Shown here in pieces: positions 21,563-30,521 of a stretch of DNA of 64,000 bases; the first letter of the stretch is position 1, and each line of letters starts with the position of its first letter. A program made the translations under genes and the position numbers. The notes under the pieces are model-generated. The model was not told the DNA's origin. It searched no databases and saw nothing but the letters and a program-made list of their open reading frames with translations. The stretch covers positions 124,001 through 188,000 of the forward strand of contig NZ_CP017157.1 of assembly GCF_001729485.1 (NCBI RefSeq). The letters are read 5' to 3'. The stretch comes from Streptomyces lydicus (GTDB lineage: Bacteria > Actinomycetota > Actinomycetes > Streptomycetales > Streptomycetaceae).

Positions 21563-22545
21563 CCTCGACCGACCGCCCCACCCCGTCCGCACCGGACTAC
21601 GACGGGACCTCGCCGTTCCCGGAGACCGGCGGCCCGCGGCCGCCGAGCACCGGCCGACGGCTGTACGTCACGATCACCGGCATCATCGTCGTCGCCCCGT
21701 TCGTGGGCCTGGCCGTCGCCATCCCCCTCCTGTGGGGCAGCGTCGTGCACCTCACCGACCTCGTCCTGCTGGCCGTCTTCTACGTCGTCTCCGGCCTCGG
21801 CGTCACGATCGGCTTCCACCGCGGCCTCACCCACGGCAGCTACACTGCCGCCCCCGCGCTGCGGGTCGCGCTCGCTGTCGCCGGCTCGCTCAGTTTCCAG
21901 GGCGACGTCATCGACTGGGTCGCCACCCACCGCCGGCACCACGCCTTCACCGACCGGCCCGGCGACCCGCACTCCCCGTACCGCTACGGCACCAGCCTGC
22001 ACGGCCAGCTGCGCGGGATGATCCACTCCCACATCGGCTGGCTCTTCGGCGACGACCCCACCTCGCACCGGCACTACGCCCCCGATCTGCTGGCCGACCG
22101 CGGAATCCGCGCGGTGGACCGGGCCTTTCCCGCGCTGTGCCTGGTCACCCTCGGTCTGCCGTGCGCGCTGGGCTGGGCGCTCGGCGGCACCTGGGTCACG
22201 GCGCTGACGGCGCTGCTGTGGGCGGGGTTCATCCGGATCGCGCTGCTGCACCACGTCACCTGGAGCGTCAATTCGCTCTGCCACGTCATCGGTGAGCGCC
22301 CGTTCCGCACCCGGCGCCACGACCGGGCGACCAACCTGTGGCCGCTCGCCCTGCTCTCCTTCGGCGAGAGCTGGCACAACATGCACCACGCTGACCCGAC
22401 CTGCGCCCGGCACGGCGTCGACCGCGGTCAGGTCGACGTGTCCGCCGCGGTCATCCGGCTCTTCGAACGCCTCGGCTGGGTCTGGAACGTCCGCTGGCCC
22501 GACCCCGACCGACTGGCCGCCCGCCGTATCGGGAGCACCGCATGA
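21559..22545 (+). CDS. Acyl-CoA (delta-9 type) fatty acid desaturase
   Basis: Integral membrane di-iron desaturase, 328 residues, introducing a cis double bond into acyl-CoA. The three histidine boxes are clear: HRGLTH near residue 92, HRRHH near residue 129, and HNMHH near residue 273. Hydrophobic segments flank them (TITGIIVVAPFVGLAVAIPL and LLAVFYVVSGLGVTIG early on, two more around residues 190-215). An electron donor is not encoded here. Middle gene of a three-gene overlapping operon. Confidence 0.95.
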   Translation: MTSTDRPTPSAPDYDGTSPFPETGGPRPPSTGRRLYVTITGIIVVAPFVGLAVAIPLLWGSVVHLTDLVLLAVFYVVSGLGVTIGFHRGLTHGSYTAAPALRVALAVAGSLSFQGDVIDWVATHRRHHAFTDRPGDPHSPYRYGTSLHGQLRGMIHSHIGWLFGDDPTSHRHYAPDLLADRGIRAVDRAFPALCLVTLGLPCALGWALGGTWVTALTALLWAGFIRIALLHHVTWSVNSLCHVIGERPFRTRRHDRATNLWPLALLSFGESWHNMHHADPTCARHGVDRGQVDVSAAVIRLFERLGWVWNVRWPDPDRLAARRIGSTA

Positions 22546-22976
22546 CCACCCACTCCGGGGGCCCCGCCCGCCCGGCGCAGCACCGGCACCACAGCCCGCC
22601 GCCGGTCGCCCGGCTCGCCATCGCCCCGCACACCGACACGGTGCGGCGGATCGACGGCGCCTGGTGGCCGCACTCGGCCGATCTGCTGGCCGAACTCCCC
22701 GAGCTGCTGACCGCGTTGCCCTTCGACTGGCCGCGGATCACGCACGCCACGGTCAACGGCGCGGGCTGGCCGGCCCTGCCCACGCACACCCTGGTCGACG
22801 GCCATGTCGTCCGCCTCCGCCGGACCGTCGGCCGCCCCGGCCCGGACACCGTCTGCCTGGTCTCCCCCGGTCACGGCCGCTGGGACCTGCTGATCATCCC
22901 GCCCGGCACCCCGGAACCCGAGGCCGTCCGCATCATGGCCGAGATGGCCCGTACGGGAGCACCCACCCCGGCCTGA
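22542..22976 (+). CDS. DUF5994-family protein
   Basis: A 144-residue cytoplasmic protein. The segment LDGAWWPHSADLLAELPELL (as RIDGAWWPHSADLL near residue 36) and the following alternating strands with NGAGWP match the Streptomyces DUF5994 family, of unknown function. ATG 22542 overlaps the desaturase stop (ATGA), so it is the last gene of that operon. A terminator-like hairpin follows at 23000. Confidence 0.8.
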   Translation: MTTHSGGPARPAQHRHHSPPPVARLAIAPHTDTVRRIDGAWWPHSADLLAELPELLTALPFDWPRITHATVNGAGWPALPTHTLVDGHVVRLRRTVGRPGPDTVCLVSPGHGRWDLLIIPPGTPEPEAVRIMAEMARTGAPTPA

Positions 22977-22999
22977 ACCCCGGGGGGACGGTCCCGGCA

Positions 23000-23022
23000 G
23001 CCCGTCGGCACCGCCGACGGGC
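23000..23022 (+). terminator. Terminator of the desaturase operon
   Basis: GCCCGTCGGC at 23000-23009 and its reverse complement at 23013-23022 form a perfect ten-base stem with a three-base loop, 24 bases after the DUF5994 stop. From here to 23417 no gene is supported; the stretch contains a promoter-like AT-richer patch (23255-23275) and short GCAAC repeats. Confidence 0.75.
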
Positions 23023-23417
23023 GTCGTGCTGCCCGCGCCCGTGGAACCGCCGACGCGGCCATAACCCGAGAATCCGCCGCGCGCATCCCCCGGCACCTCG
23101 GCCGGCCCGCTCGCACCGGCCCCGGCCGAGCGGATGACCGGGCTCTGCGACCCCCGCCGACCTGCTGATCCCCGGCCCTGGCTACTGCGTACGGGTGGTG
23201 TTCATCGGAAGAACGCCGATCCGGGGGCGTCGGTCCGTGAATCCTCCCATTGCGTACTCATCATAAGAAAACGCAACAGAAGCGACGCAACGTAAGCGAT
23301 GCGAGCGGAGCGCCGCAACTGCTGCGGTGCAACGGACGTACTCGCACGACAGCAGGACCAGACCACGAAGCACCGGATCTCTCGGGGAGATCCTGACCGG
23401 AAGAGAGGGAAGTGACC

Positions 23418-23999
23418 ATGGCTGCCACCAAGGTCATGCAGTTCTGGGCGGTGTGCCTTGCCGTGCTCGGCAAGCTGCTGGCATCGCTGGGTGTCTCCGC
23501 GCCGGCCTCGGCCGCGCGCCGCGAGGCCGCACTGTACGAGCGCACCCTGGGCAACGGGAGCGCGGGGACCGACGCTCCGGGCGGCGAGGTGCCCAAGGGG
23601 GTGCCCTGCGCCGAACCGGACCGTGATCCGGACGCGGGGACCCCTGCGGTGCCCACGGCACGAGCCGTACCCCGGGTGCCCGCACCACGTGCCGTGCCGC
23701 AGGTGGACCACGCCTGGCCGACCCGCCGGACGGTCGCCCGGCCCGAGCTGCCGCCGACCATCAAGCAGCGCATCCGGGCCGAGGCCCACGGTTCCTCGCC
23801 GGGTCTGCGCAGCCGCGTCACCCGCGGCCTGGAGCCGCTGATGGGCGCCCCCGTGCCGCACGACGCCGCGCCGCACACCCCCGCGCCGCGGGACGGCGCA
23901 CAGGAGTACGCGGCGCCGCGGAACGCCACCGACACGGACGCCCGTCCCGCGGCCGTCCCGGCCGCCCGGCGGCGCGTGGACACCGCCCGCACCGTCTGA
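23418..23999 (+). CDS. DUF6344-like protein, possibly membrane or secreted
   Basis: About 193 residues. A hydrophobic N-terminus (KVMQFWAVCLAVLGKLLASL then SAPASAA) looks like a signal peptide or anchor; the remainder is Pro/Ala/Arg-rich and low in complexity, with a short helical stretch LPPTIKQRIRAEAHG and TRGLEPLMG. The opening resembles the Streptomyces DUF6344 family, from memory. ATG 23418 is preferred to GTG 23412 because the GAGGGAAG site is then correctly spaced. No function known. Confidence 0.68.
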   Translation: MAATKVMQFWAVCLAVLGKLLASLGVSAPASAARREAALYERTLGNGSAGTDAPGGEVPKGVPCAEPDRDPDAGTPAVPTARAVPRVPAPRAVPQVDHAWPTRRTVARPELPPTIKQRIRAEAHGSSPGLRSRVTRGLEPLMGAPVPHDAAPHTPAPRDGAQEYAAPRNATDTDARPAAVPAARRRVDTARTV

Positions 24000-24486
24000 T
24001 CCGGGCAGCGGCATGTCCCCTGACCAGGCCCGTCGGCCGGACAGGGACGGAGCGGCGCGTGACGGTTCCGCGCCGAGCGGACCGGACGCACACGAGGCGA
24101 CGGTGACGATGACGGTGACGGTGACGACGGTGATGACGACGCAGGCGACGCGGCGAAGACGCTGAACGGGCGGACGGCGCCGGAGCGATGAGAGCGTGTG
24201 GATGTTCCACGTGAAACATCGGCCGGCCGAGGAGACCGCGAGAAGGCCGCGACGTCGGAGCGGAAGACAAAAGACGGAAGCCCGAGGACCGAAGACGAAG
24301 ACAGAAGGCACAGGGCATACGGCAGAACGAGAAGTCCCCAGACGTGAACCACCTGTAGGACGAGCCCCGTAGGGCCTCTCCGCAGTACGCCCCCCCAGAC
24401 ACTCTCCCGTAGGACTGCCGGAGCGGCAGGACTGTCACCCGCAGGACGACGCCCCAGGGGCAACCGCCCCTCGCACGACCGGAGTT
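24000..24486. other. Gene-free stretch with a parS-like site and GACGGTGAC microrepeats
   Basis: No gene is supported on either strand. The stretch holds a short run of GACGGTGAC/GATGACGAC units at about 24098-24142 and the parS-like element at 24204-24217. Long open frames on the minus strand here have Arg/Ser/Pro-rich translations and are artefacts of GC content. Confidence 0.6.
24204..24217. promoter_or_regulatory. parS-like site with one mismatch
   Basis: GTTCCACGTGAAAC differs from the perfect parS palindrome by one base (C for T at position 4). It lies in the gene-free stretch 5.2 kb from the perfect site at 18956. ParB may bind it more weakly. Confidence 0.6.
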
Positions 24487-25992
24487 CTAGCGCCCGGCCC
24501 CGGGTCGGGGTACCGGTCCCGGACCCTCCACCTGCTCCAGCCCCAGCTGTGCACGCAACGCGCGCGTGTCCGGCTTTCCGTTGGCGGTGAGCGGGAAGTG
24601 GTCGACGACATGGACCGCGTTGGGCTGTTCGTACTCCGCGAGGTGCTCGGCCAGCCGCCGGCGCCAGACGAGCGGGGCCTCGCCCGCGGGGTCAGCGACG
24701 ACGAAGTGCAGGGCACTGCCGCGGCGTTGGTCCTCGACCGCCAGTACCTTGACCGGTCGCCCGCAGCTCTCGGCGCGGCGCTCCAGGCTCTCGGGGTAGA
24801 GCGTGAAGCCCAGCCGGTGGACGGCCTGATTGCGGCCCACCACCCGTACGGTTCCGTCGGCGTCGACGCTGCCCAGGTCCGCCGTCGGGTACCAGGCGTC
24901 CGGGTCGACGGGGGTGAGCGAGCCGTCCTCCTGGAGGTAGCCGGCCATCAGCCCGGGGGAGCGCACCTCGATGCCGCCGAGCTCGCCGGGGCCGGCAGCG
25001 CTGCCGTCGGGCCGTCTCACGCGCAGCCGTACGCCGGGCAGCGGACGCCCGCAGCCGTGCGGCGTCTCCGGGGTGGCCAGTGCGACATTGCCGAGTTCTG
25101 TCAGGCCGTAGCCGTCCAGCAACGGGCGGCCCATCGTCGTGCGGAAGGACTCGGCCAGCGGTGTGGGCAGCGGTGCGCCGCCCACGCCCCAGACGCGTAC
25201 GCCCGCGAGTCCGGCGCGCACCTCGGGGCGGCGGCGCACCACGCCCAGCAGCGAGTGGTACGTGGACGGGGCGGCGTCCACGGCGGTGGCGCCGTGCGCG
25301 GCGGCCTGGGTGACGGCCGCGTCGAGCCGCTGGTAGGGGGTGACGAGCAGCGTGCAACGGGCCAGCCACCACAGCAGGATGACGGAGAGCCCGTACTGGT
25401 GGGAGAAGGGCAGCAGCGGCGCGAAGACGTCGTCCGCGCGGTAGCCCATGGCCTCGATGGTGCGCAGCGAGTTGTCGAGCACCGCACGGCCCGGCTTGAC
25501 GATGCCCTTGGGCCGCCCGGTGGTGCCCGAGGACCACAGGACGAGCGCGTCGGGGCGGTGGAACCAGCGGTCCAGGTCGACCCCGGCCGGCGGGGCCGGC
25601 GGGGCGTCGGCGGGCAGCCGCGGGTAGTGGATGACGCGTTCGTCGGGGATGCCGGGGAAGCCGGCCGGGTGGTCGGCGGCGGTGACCAGCCAGCGGGCCC
25701 GGGCCTGCCGGGCGGCCGCGGCGGCGTCCGCGGCGGGCACCCGGTGGTCGAGCGGGACGAGTGAGACGTCCAGGTGCATCAGGGCCAGCAGCGTCAGGAC
25801 GTAGTCGACGCTGTTGTCGCCCTGGACCAGGACCCGGTCGCCGGCGCGGAGGCCGAGGCCGCGCAGGGCGCCCGCGGTGCCGCCGATCCGGCGACTGAGC
25901 GCCGGGCCGTCGAGGTGGCCGCCGCCGAGCGGGGCCGTGGTGCCGTCGACGAGCCGGGCGGCGGCGACCGGAGGGGCGATGGTGTCGGTCAT
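24487..25992 (-). CDS. AMP-dependent acyl-CoA/acyl-ACP ligase
   Basis: ANL-superfamily adenylating enzyme of 501 residues that activates a carboxylic acid as acyl-AMP and loads it onto CoA or an ACP. Motifs seen: ALVLWSSGTTGRPKGIVKPG (A3 P-loop, near residue 165), LLDGYGLTELGNVALA (A5), YPTADLGSVDADGTVRVVGR (A7 Asp and A8 hinge), and LTANGKPDTRAL with the catalytic Lys near residue 480 (A10). Last gene of the fabI-hadA-like-ligase operon; its ATG overlaps the preceding stop (ATGA). Together with the divergent ACP gene it probably supplies an acyl starter for the lanthipeptide cluster. Confidence 0.9.
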   Translation of the reverse strand: MTDTIAPPVAAARLVDGTTAPLGGGHLDGPALSRRIGGTAGALRGLGLRAGDRVLVQGDNSVDYVLTLLALMHLDVSLVPLDHRVPAADAAAAARQARARWLVTAADHPAGFPGIPDERVIHYPRLPADAPPAPPAGVDLDRWFHRPDALVLWSSGTTGRPKGIVKPGRAVLDNSLRTIEAMGYRADDVFAPLLPFSHQYGLSVILLWWLARCTLLVTPYQRLDAAVTQAAAHGATAVDAAPSTYHSLLGVVRRRPEVRAGLAGVRVWGVGGAPLPTPLAESFRTTMGRPLLDGYGLTELGNVALATPETPHGCGRPLPGVRLRVRRPDGSAAGPGELGGIEVRSPGLMAGYLQEDGSLTPVDPDAWYPTADLGSVDADGTVRVVGRNQAVHRLGFTLYPESLERRAESCGRPVKVLAVEDQRRGSALHFVVADPAGEAPLVWRRRLAEHLAEYEQPNAVHVVDHFPLTANGKPDTRALRAQLGLEQVEGPGPVPRPGAGR

Positions 25993-26492
25993 GGGTGCTC
26001 CGATCCCGTGGGGTCGAGGGGGCGCCGCCCGGGCCGCGGGACGGCGGCCGGGCACAGCAGTGAGGAGGTGGTGGTGGCCACCCACAGTCCGTCCGCGTCG
26101 TGGAACGCGCACTCGACGGTGAGCAGCCGGCGGTCCGCGAGGGTGGTGGCGCCGGCGAGGCGGACGGTCGCGTGGAGGGTGTCGCCGGCGTGTGCGGGGC
26201 GGGCGTGGCGCAGCGCCTGGGAGCGGTGCACCGCCCCCTCGGTGGTGATGTCGTCCCAGCCGCTGAGGAGTTGGTCCTCGGCGTGTGCGGCGAGGGTGGC
26301 GAGGTAGGTGGGCGGCGCGAGGGTGTCCGGGTGTCCGAGGGCCCGGGCGGCGGCCGGGTCGGTGTACGCGGGGTGGGGGTCACCGAGCGCGGCCGCGAAC
26401 GCGGCGATCCGCTCCCGGTCGAGTGCGTACGGGCCGCACCGGAGGACGGTGGGCGGCGCGGCCGGGGGAGGCGGCGCCGGTCTCTCCGCCAT
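25989..26492 (-). CDS. HadA-like hotdog protein (MaoC N-terminal type)
   Basis: A 167-residue hotdog-fold protein. LDRERIAAFAAALGDPHPAY, then TDPAAARALGHPDTLAPPTYL and HARPAHAGDTLHATVRL match the FAS1-like/MaoC-N dehydratase domain (HadA type). The hydratase Asp/His catalytic motif is not evident, as expected of a HadA-type subunit that needs a HadB partner; none is seen nearby. It would take part in 3-hydroxyacyl-ACP dehydration. ATG 26492 lies five bases after the fabI-like stop, and its own stop overlaps the ligase start. Confidence 0.78.
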   Translation of the reverse strand: MAERPAPPPPAAPPTVLRCGPYALDRERIAAFAAALGDPHPAYTDPAAARALGHPDTLAPPTYLATLAAHAEDQLLSGWDDITTEGAVHRSQALRHARPAHAGDTLHATVRLAGATTLADRRLLTVECAFHDADGLWVATTTSSLLCPAAVPRPGRRPLDPTGSEHP

Positions 26493-26497
26493 GACGG

Positions 26498-27268
26498 TCA
26501 GTCGCCGATCATGTGATGGCCGCCGTCCGCGTGCACGATCTCGCCGGTGGTGGCGGGCAGCCAGTCCGACAGCAGGGCCACACAGGTACGGGCCACCGGC
26601 TCGGCGTCCTGCGGGTCCCAGCCCAGCGGGGCACGGCTCGCCCAGCTCTTCTCGAAGGACGGGCCGTCGCCGCCGATGCCCCGCGCGGCCAGGGTGCGCA
26701 GCGGGCCGGCCGCGACGAGGTTGGCCCGTATGCCCTGGCCGCCGAGGTCCCGCGCCAGATAGCGCGAGCAGGCTTCGAGTCCCGCCTTCGCGACGCCCAT
26801 CCAGTCGTAGCCCGGCCAGGCGCGGGACGCGTCGAAGTCCACGCCGACGACCGAGGCGCCGGGGCGCAGCAGCGGACGGCAGGCCATGGTCAGCGCCACC
26901 AGGGAGTAGGTCGAGGTGTGCAGCGCGGCGGCCACATCGCGCCACGGCGCGGTCAGGAAGCCGCCGTCCAGGCAGGTGGCCGGGGCGTTGGCGACCGAGT
27001 GCAGCACCCCGTCGATCCCGTCGAGGTGGGCGCCGACCCGGTCGGCAAGCGTGCTGAGCTGCGTTTCGTCGGTGACGTCCAGCTCCACGACGGGGGGTTC
27101 CTCCGGGAGCCGGCGGGCGAGCCGGGCCACCAGGCTCGGCCGTCCGTACGCGGTGAGGACGATCTTGGCGCCCTCTTCCTGGGCGAGCCGGGCCACCGCG
27201 TAGGCGATGGAGCTTTCGGTGATCACACCCGTGACAACCAGCCGCTTTCCGTCGAGCAGACCGCTCAT
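26498..27268 (-). CDS. fabI: Enoyl-ACP reductase, FabI type
   Basis: NAD(P)H-dependent enoyl-ACP reductase of the short-chain dehydrogenase fold, 256 residues. The cofactor loop is VVTGVITESSIAYAVA near residue 11; VLHSVANAPA lies near residue 90; the catalytic YDWMGVAKAGLEA gives Tyr-x6-Lys at about residues 155-162; ADGGHHMIGD is at the C-terminus. A strong GGAGG precedes ATG 27268. It heads the operon with the HadA-like and ligase genes and is divergent from the ACP gene. Its position suggests a dedicated copy for a secondary-metabolite acyl chain rather than housekeeping FabI. Confidence 0.93.
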   Translation of the reverse strand: MSGLLDGKRLVVTGVITESSIAYAVARLAQEEGAKIVLTAYGRPSLVARLARRLPEEPPVVELDVTDETQLSTLADRVGAHLDGIDGVLHSVANAPATCLDGGFLTAPWRDVAAALHTSTYSLVALTMACRPLLRPGASVVGVDFDASRAWPGYDWMGVAKAGLEACSRYLARDLGGQGIRANLVAAGPLRTLAARGIGGDGPSFEKSWASRAPLGWDPQDAEPVARTCVALLSDWLPATTGEIVHADGGHHMIGD

Positions 27269-27280
27269 GCGGTTCCTCCG

Positions 27281-27426
27281 TCTGACTCATTCTCGACTTC
27301 GGAGTCACTGAACATAACTCAGAAGCATTGTCCTGGCATGGTCTTGAAAGGTCGTCGTTGACAACCTATCGGACCTCCAGTTGACTAGAACAGTCAAGCA
27401 TAGTCAAAAGAATGACTCTGAAGTCA
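27281..27426. promoter_or_regulatory. Divergent promoter region with TGACT/AGTCA inverted repeats
   Basis: The region between fabI and the ACP gene holds three inverted repeats: TGACTC 27283-27288 with GAGTCA 27302-27307; TTGACTAGAACAGTCAA at 27381-27397; and TGACTCTGAAGTCA at 27413-27426. A further half-site AGTCAA lies at 27402-27407. The repeats lie within a locally AT-rich stretch where the two promoters are expected. They look like operator sites for a dimeric regulator, possibly one of the two XRE-TPR proteins in the cluster. Confidence 0.6.
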
Positions 27427-27461
27427 CGGAGGGTGCGCCCTTCGGCAGAGAGGTGACCGTC

Positions 27462-27716
27462 ATGACCGTCCCCACCCGCGAAGAGATCGTCGCTCAGCTC
27501 GCCGAGATCCTGCACGAGGTGGCCGGCGTGCTGCCGGCCGACGTGACCGAGGAGAAGTCCCTGGTCGAGGAGCTGGACGTGGACTCGCTGGCGATGGCCG
27601 AAGTCATCGTCGTCGCCGAGGAACGCTTCGGGATCGCTCTGCCCGAAGAGGAGATGAAGGACATGCGTAGGGTTTTGGACATAGTGCTCCGCGTGGAGAA
27701 GCAGCTGGCGTCCTGA
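27462..27716 (+). CDS. Acyl carrier protein
   Basis: An 84-residue acidic carrier protein. The phosphopantetheine attachment motif is DVDSLAMAEV, with Ser42 as the site, and helix 3 reads ERFGIALPEEEMKDMR. ATG 27462 is chosen because the fold begins there. It is divergent from the fabI operon and followed by a PPTase-like gene, which fits a dedicated carrier in this cluster. It would hold the growing or finished acyl chain for transfer. Confidence 0.94.
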   Translation: MTVPTREEIVAQLAEILHEVAGVLPADVTEEKSLVEELDVDSLAMAEVIVVAEERFGIALPEEEMKDMRRVLDIVLRVEKQLAS

Positions 27717-28024
27717 GGCGCCGCGCGCCGCGCACCGGGGCGGCCCGTCGGTCGGTGCGCTCCCGCCGGCCCGCACCGCCCGGCAGCGGCGCCTCCGCAT
27801 CACTCCGGCCCGCCCCCGGATGCGCCGGCCGGCAGCCGTTCGGATCGGCGAAATCTGGTAATCCCAGGCGGTAAACCAAAGTTGATTTTCAGTCGTCGCT
27901 TGTTGACGCAGGCATAGACCAGGGTTACCTTGAAGATCTCCGGAGGGTAAATCAAATCGACTCAGTGCACTGCTTTCTCGGATGTGACTGATCCGCGGAA
28001 AGGAGACATGGTGCGAGGGGATCT

Positions 28025-28819
28025 ATGCGGGGGGACGAGCCTTTCTGTGGCGCGCATACGCTCAACCATGACGACAGCCGGCACGGCCCGGAGCGTACGT
28101 CCAAGGAGCCTGTAAGCAGCGGGAGTTGGGGCCCGCCCGACCCCTCCGAATTAGCCGACGGCAGTTTGCACATTTTCTCGCCCACGGCCGGCGACATTCG
28201 CGAAGTCAGTTGTCTGACAGCATTTCTCGCGCGTTTACTCCATTGTTCTCCGCGCGATATTCCGGTGGTACCCGACGGCTTCGGCCGGCCGGTGTTCGCC
28301 GAGCCGCCGCCCGCCATCGGCTGGCCACCCGGCGCCCGGCTCTGCCTCGGCATCGCCGCGGACCCCGCCCGCCAGCTCCTCGCCGTGACCCGGGACCTCC
28401 CCGTCGCGCTGTCCGTGCACACCGTCCCGCACGGCCCGGTCGGCCAACTGCTGCTCCCGTTCACCGAGTTGGAACGCCGTCACGTCCAGGACGCCCCGGT
28501 CGGCCACCGGGCCCGCCGGCTGGCCCAGCTGTGGACCCGCAAGGAGGCGTCGCTGCGGCTGACCGGACCGGGCGGGCTGGCCATCGCCGACGAGATCGAC
28601 GCGCTGAGCGAGGCGCGGGACGGCAAGGTCGTGATCCCCGCGTCCCTCGCCCACCCGGGCGGCATCGCCTACGTCCGCGATCTGCCCGCCGGCCCGCAGA
28701 CCGTGGCCTGCGCGGCCACCGCCGCCCCGGCACCGCAGGTCCGCATCTGGCGGCCGGACTGCCTCGACGCGCCGGCCGGCACCCCGAGCGCACCGCCCGG
28801 CACGCCGCAGCCCGGCTGA
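28025..28819 (+). CDS. 4'-phosphopantetheinyl transferase-like protein (divergent)
   Basis: A 264-residue protein of the Sfp-like fold. The signature LWTRKEASLRLTG (W-x-x-K-E-A) lies near residue 172. The upstream Asp-x-Glu magnesium pair usually found as GIDIE aligns by eye with LSVHT, so two metal ligands seem to be replaced. Its position after the ACP gene suggests it modifies that ACP, if active. Two TTA leucine codons (28151-28153 and 28235-28237) imply bldA dependence. The C-terminal 25 residues are Pro-rich. ATG 28025 follows GAGGGG; upstream is a 300-base AT-richer gap from 27717 with no other gene. Confidence 0.8.
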   Translation: MRGDEPFCGAHTLNHDDSRHGPERTSKEPVSSGSWGPPDPSELADGSLHIFSPTAGDIREVSCLTAFLARLLHCSPRDIPVVPDGFGRPVFAEPPPAIGWPPGARLCLGIAADPARQLLAVTRDLPVALSVHTVPHGPVGQLLLPFTELERRHVQDAPVGHRARRLAQLWTRKEASLRLTGPGGLAIADEIDALSEARDGKVVIPASLAHPGGIAYVRDLPAGPQTVACAATAAPAPQVRIWRPDCLDAPAGTPSAPPGTPQPG

Positions 28820-28860
28820 GCCGTACGCCCGCCACCGGAGGCGTCGGGCGCCGCCGCCCG

Positions 28861-30135
28861 CTACGGCATCAGCACCGCGTGCGGATCCGGCCCGTCGCCC
28901 TGCCGGCCGCCGGCGCTCAGCTCACGCCAGCTCTCCAGCGCCAGCCGGAACGCGCCGGCCTGCTCGTACCCCTCCGCGGCCTGCTTGAAGGCGGCCTCGG
29001 CGGCCTCCTCGGAGCCGTTCGCACGATGCGCGCGGGCGGTCTGCAGCAGACACCGGGCACGGTCGAGCGGCGAGAGGTCACCGGCGGCCGGATCGATCGC
29101 GGCGGCCTGCTCGGCGGCCGCCGCGGGCCGGCCCGCGCGCAGTGCCGCGGCCGTCTCCAGCACGGCCAGCCAGGTCGCCGAGGACGGCGTGTCCACCAGC
29201 GCGGCCGCCTGCCGGGCACGGGTGAGCAGCGCGTCCGCCTGCTCCGGCGGGCCCGCGGCGAGCGCCAGCAGCGTACGGGCCCGGGCCAGCCGCAGCCGGA
29301 GCCGCACGCCGTCGGTCGCGGCGAGCTGCTGCTCCGCCTCGGCCATCAGCTCCAGGGCCTGCTCCGGACGTCCGCCCAGATAGCGCGCACCGGCCACCGC
29401 CCACAGCGCGCCGGCCCGCAGCTCACCGGCCGGCAGCGACTCGACCTGCGCGGTCAGTTCCGTCCCGAGCTGCTCGGCGCGGCTCCACTCGCCGCTGTCG
29501 ACGGACGCGGACAACAGCGCCACCCGGGCCTGGGCCCGCTCCGGACGCCCGGGCTCCAGCTCGCCGGTGACCCGTACCGCCTCCTCGGCGAAGCGCACGC
29601 CCTCCGGGAGACGGCCCGCGGCGCGCAGCAGCTGGGCCAGCTCGATGGCGACCCGGGCGTGCAGCACCGGGGCGGAGCGGGTGAGCGGGTCGTCGAGGAG
29701 GTGGCGCAGCGCCGCTTCGTGGCGGTCCGGTTCGTCGAGCCGGCCGAGGACGGTGGCCAGCTCCCAGCGGGCCTCCCAGCGCACCTCGTCCTGGCCGGCG
29801 CCGCCGGTCTGCTCCACCAGGGACTCCAGCTGCCGGCGCGCCGCGGGCCAGTCGCCGGCCAGCGCACTGGCGCGGGCCGCCACCAACTGGCCGACCAGGC
29901 CCAGGCGGTGGGTCAGCCGGTCGCCCGGCTCCTCGGCGGCGCTGAGCGCCTCGACCGTCGTGCCGAGCCGTTCGGCGAGCGACCGGGCGATCTTCGCGCC
30001 CGGAATTCTGCGGCCGTTCTCCACCAGCGAGACGTAGCTGGGGGAGAGGTCGTCCCCGGCGAGGTCCCCTTGGGACAGACCCTGAGTGCGCCGGGCCTCC
30101 CGCACGCGCTTCCCGAAAGCAGGCTGCTCAATCAC
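28861..30135 (-). CDS. XRE-TPR transcriptional regulator (first of two)
   Basis: About 424 residues. The N-terminal helix-turn-helix reads FGKRVREARRTQGLSQGDLA and SPSYVSLVENGRRIPG (residues 7-50), followed by a long all-helical part of TPR-like repeats (for example WPAARRQLESLVEQTG, AIELAQLLRAAGRLPEGVRF, TARAHRANGSEEAAEAAFKQ). Such regulators bind peptides or other ligands through the TPR part. GTG 30135 is preferred because the homology starts there. It is divergent from the ALDH-like gene and is a close relative in architecture of the regulator at 35551; both probably control the lanthipeptide cluster. Confidence 0.88.
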   Translation of the reverse strand: MIEQPAFGKRVREARRTQGLSQGDLAGDDLSPSYVSLVENGRRIPGAKIARSLAERLGTTVEALSAAEEPGDRLTHRLGLVGQLVAARASALAGDWPAARRQLESLVEQTGGAGQDEVRWEARWELATVLGRLDEPDRHEAALRHLLDDPLTRSAPVLHARVAIELAQLLRAAGRLPEGVRFAEEAVRVTGELEPGRPERAQARVALLSASVDSGEWSRAEQLGTELTAQVESLPAGELRAGALWAVAGARYLGGRPEQALELMAEAEQQLAATDGVRLRLRLARARTLLALAAGPPEQADALLTRARQAAALVDTPSSATWLAVLETAAALRAGRPAAAAEQAAAIDPAAGDLSPLDRARCLLQTARAHRANGSEEAAEAAFKQAAEGYEQAGAFRLALESWRELSAGGRQGDGPDPHAVLMP

Positions 30136-30521
30136 CAAGAAAATCGCTCGCAGTTGAGTGGGGTGGACGGACGGTGACGATGTACGGACGGCTCCGGACG
30201 GAGGCCGTGTGATGACGGGGAGTCTACTCACCGGCGGTCCGCCCGGGCATGCCTGTGGACGACGTTCCCTCGTCCGGGGAGTCATTTTTTGTCACTTACG
30301 GACGTCGGGATTCCCTTTGCTGTCGGGCGCGCGTTACGACAGTTGAGAGGCGCGTCCAGCCCTACGGCGCACGGGGCGGCGGGGTGTCGTCGGGCGACCT
30401 GGAGCCATCGCGGGGGCGGCTGCTTGTCATATGAGCCAGTCGAGTGCAATGACTTTACTTGACAATAAATGACAATTGGCTGACGCTGACCCTCCATGGA
30501 CTACGCCCCCAGGAGGGACAT
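30136..30521. promoter_or_regulatory. Divergent control region with TGACA repeats
   Basis: No gene is supported in this 386-base gap. The stretch nearest the ALDH-like gene (30428-30490) is AT-rich and holds AATGACTTTACTTGACAATA followed by further TGACA units at ten-base spacing, related to the TGACT/AGTCA boxes before fabI and the ketosynthase. It should contain the promoters of the XRE-TPR and ALDH-like genes. Confidence 0.5.

Noticed and set aside
24098..24142. CRISPR-like or satellite repeat
   Set aside because: Only short imperfect GACGGTGAC units without spacers; simple sequence slippage.
23202..24463. Minus-strand open frames over 23.2-24.5 kb
   Set aside because: They overlap the DUF6344-like gene and a gene-free stretch; Arg/Ser/Pro-rich with no ribosome site or domain.
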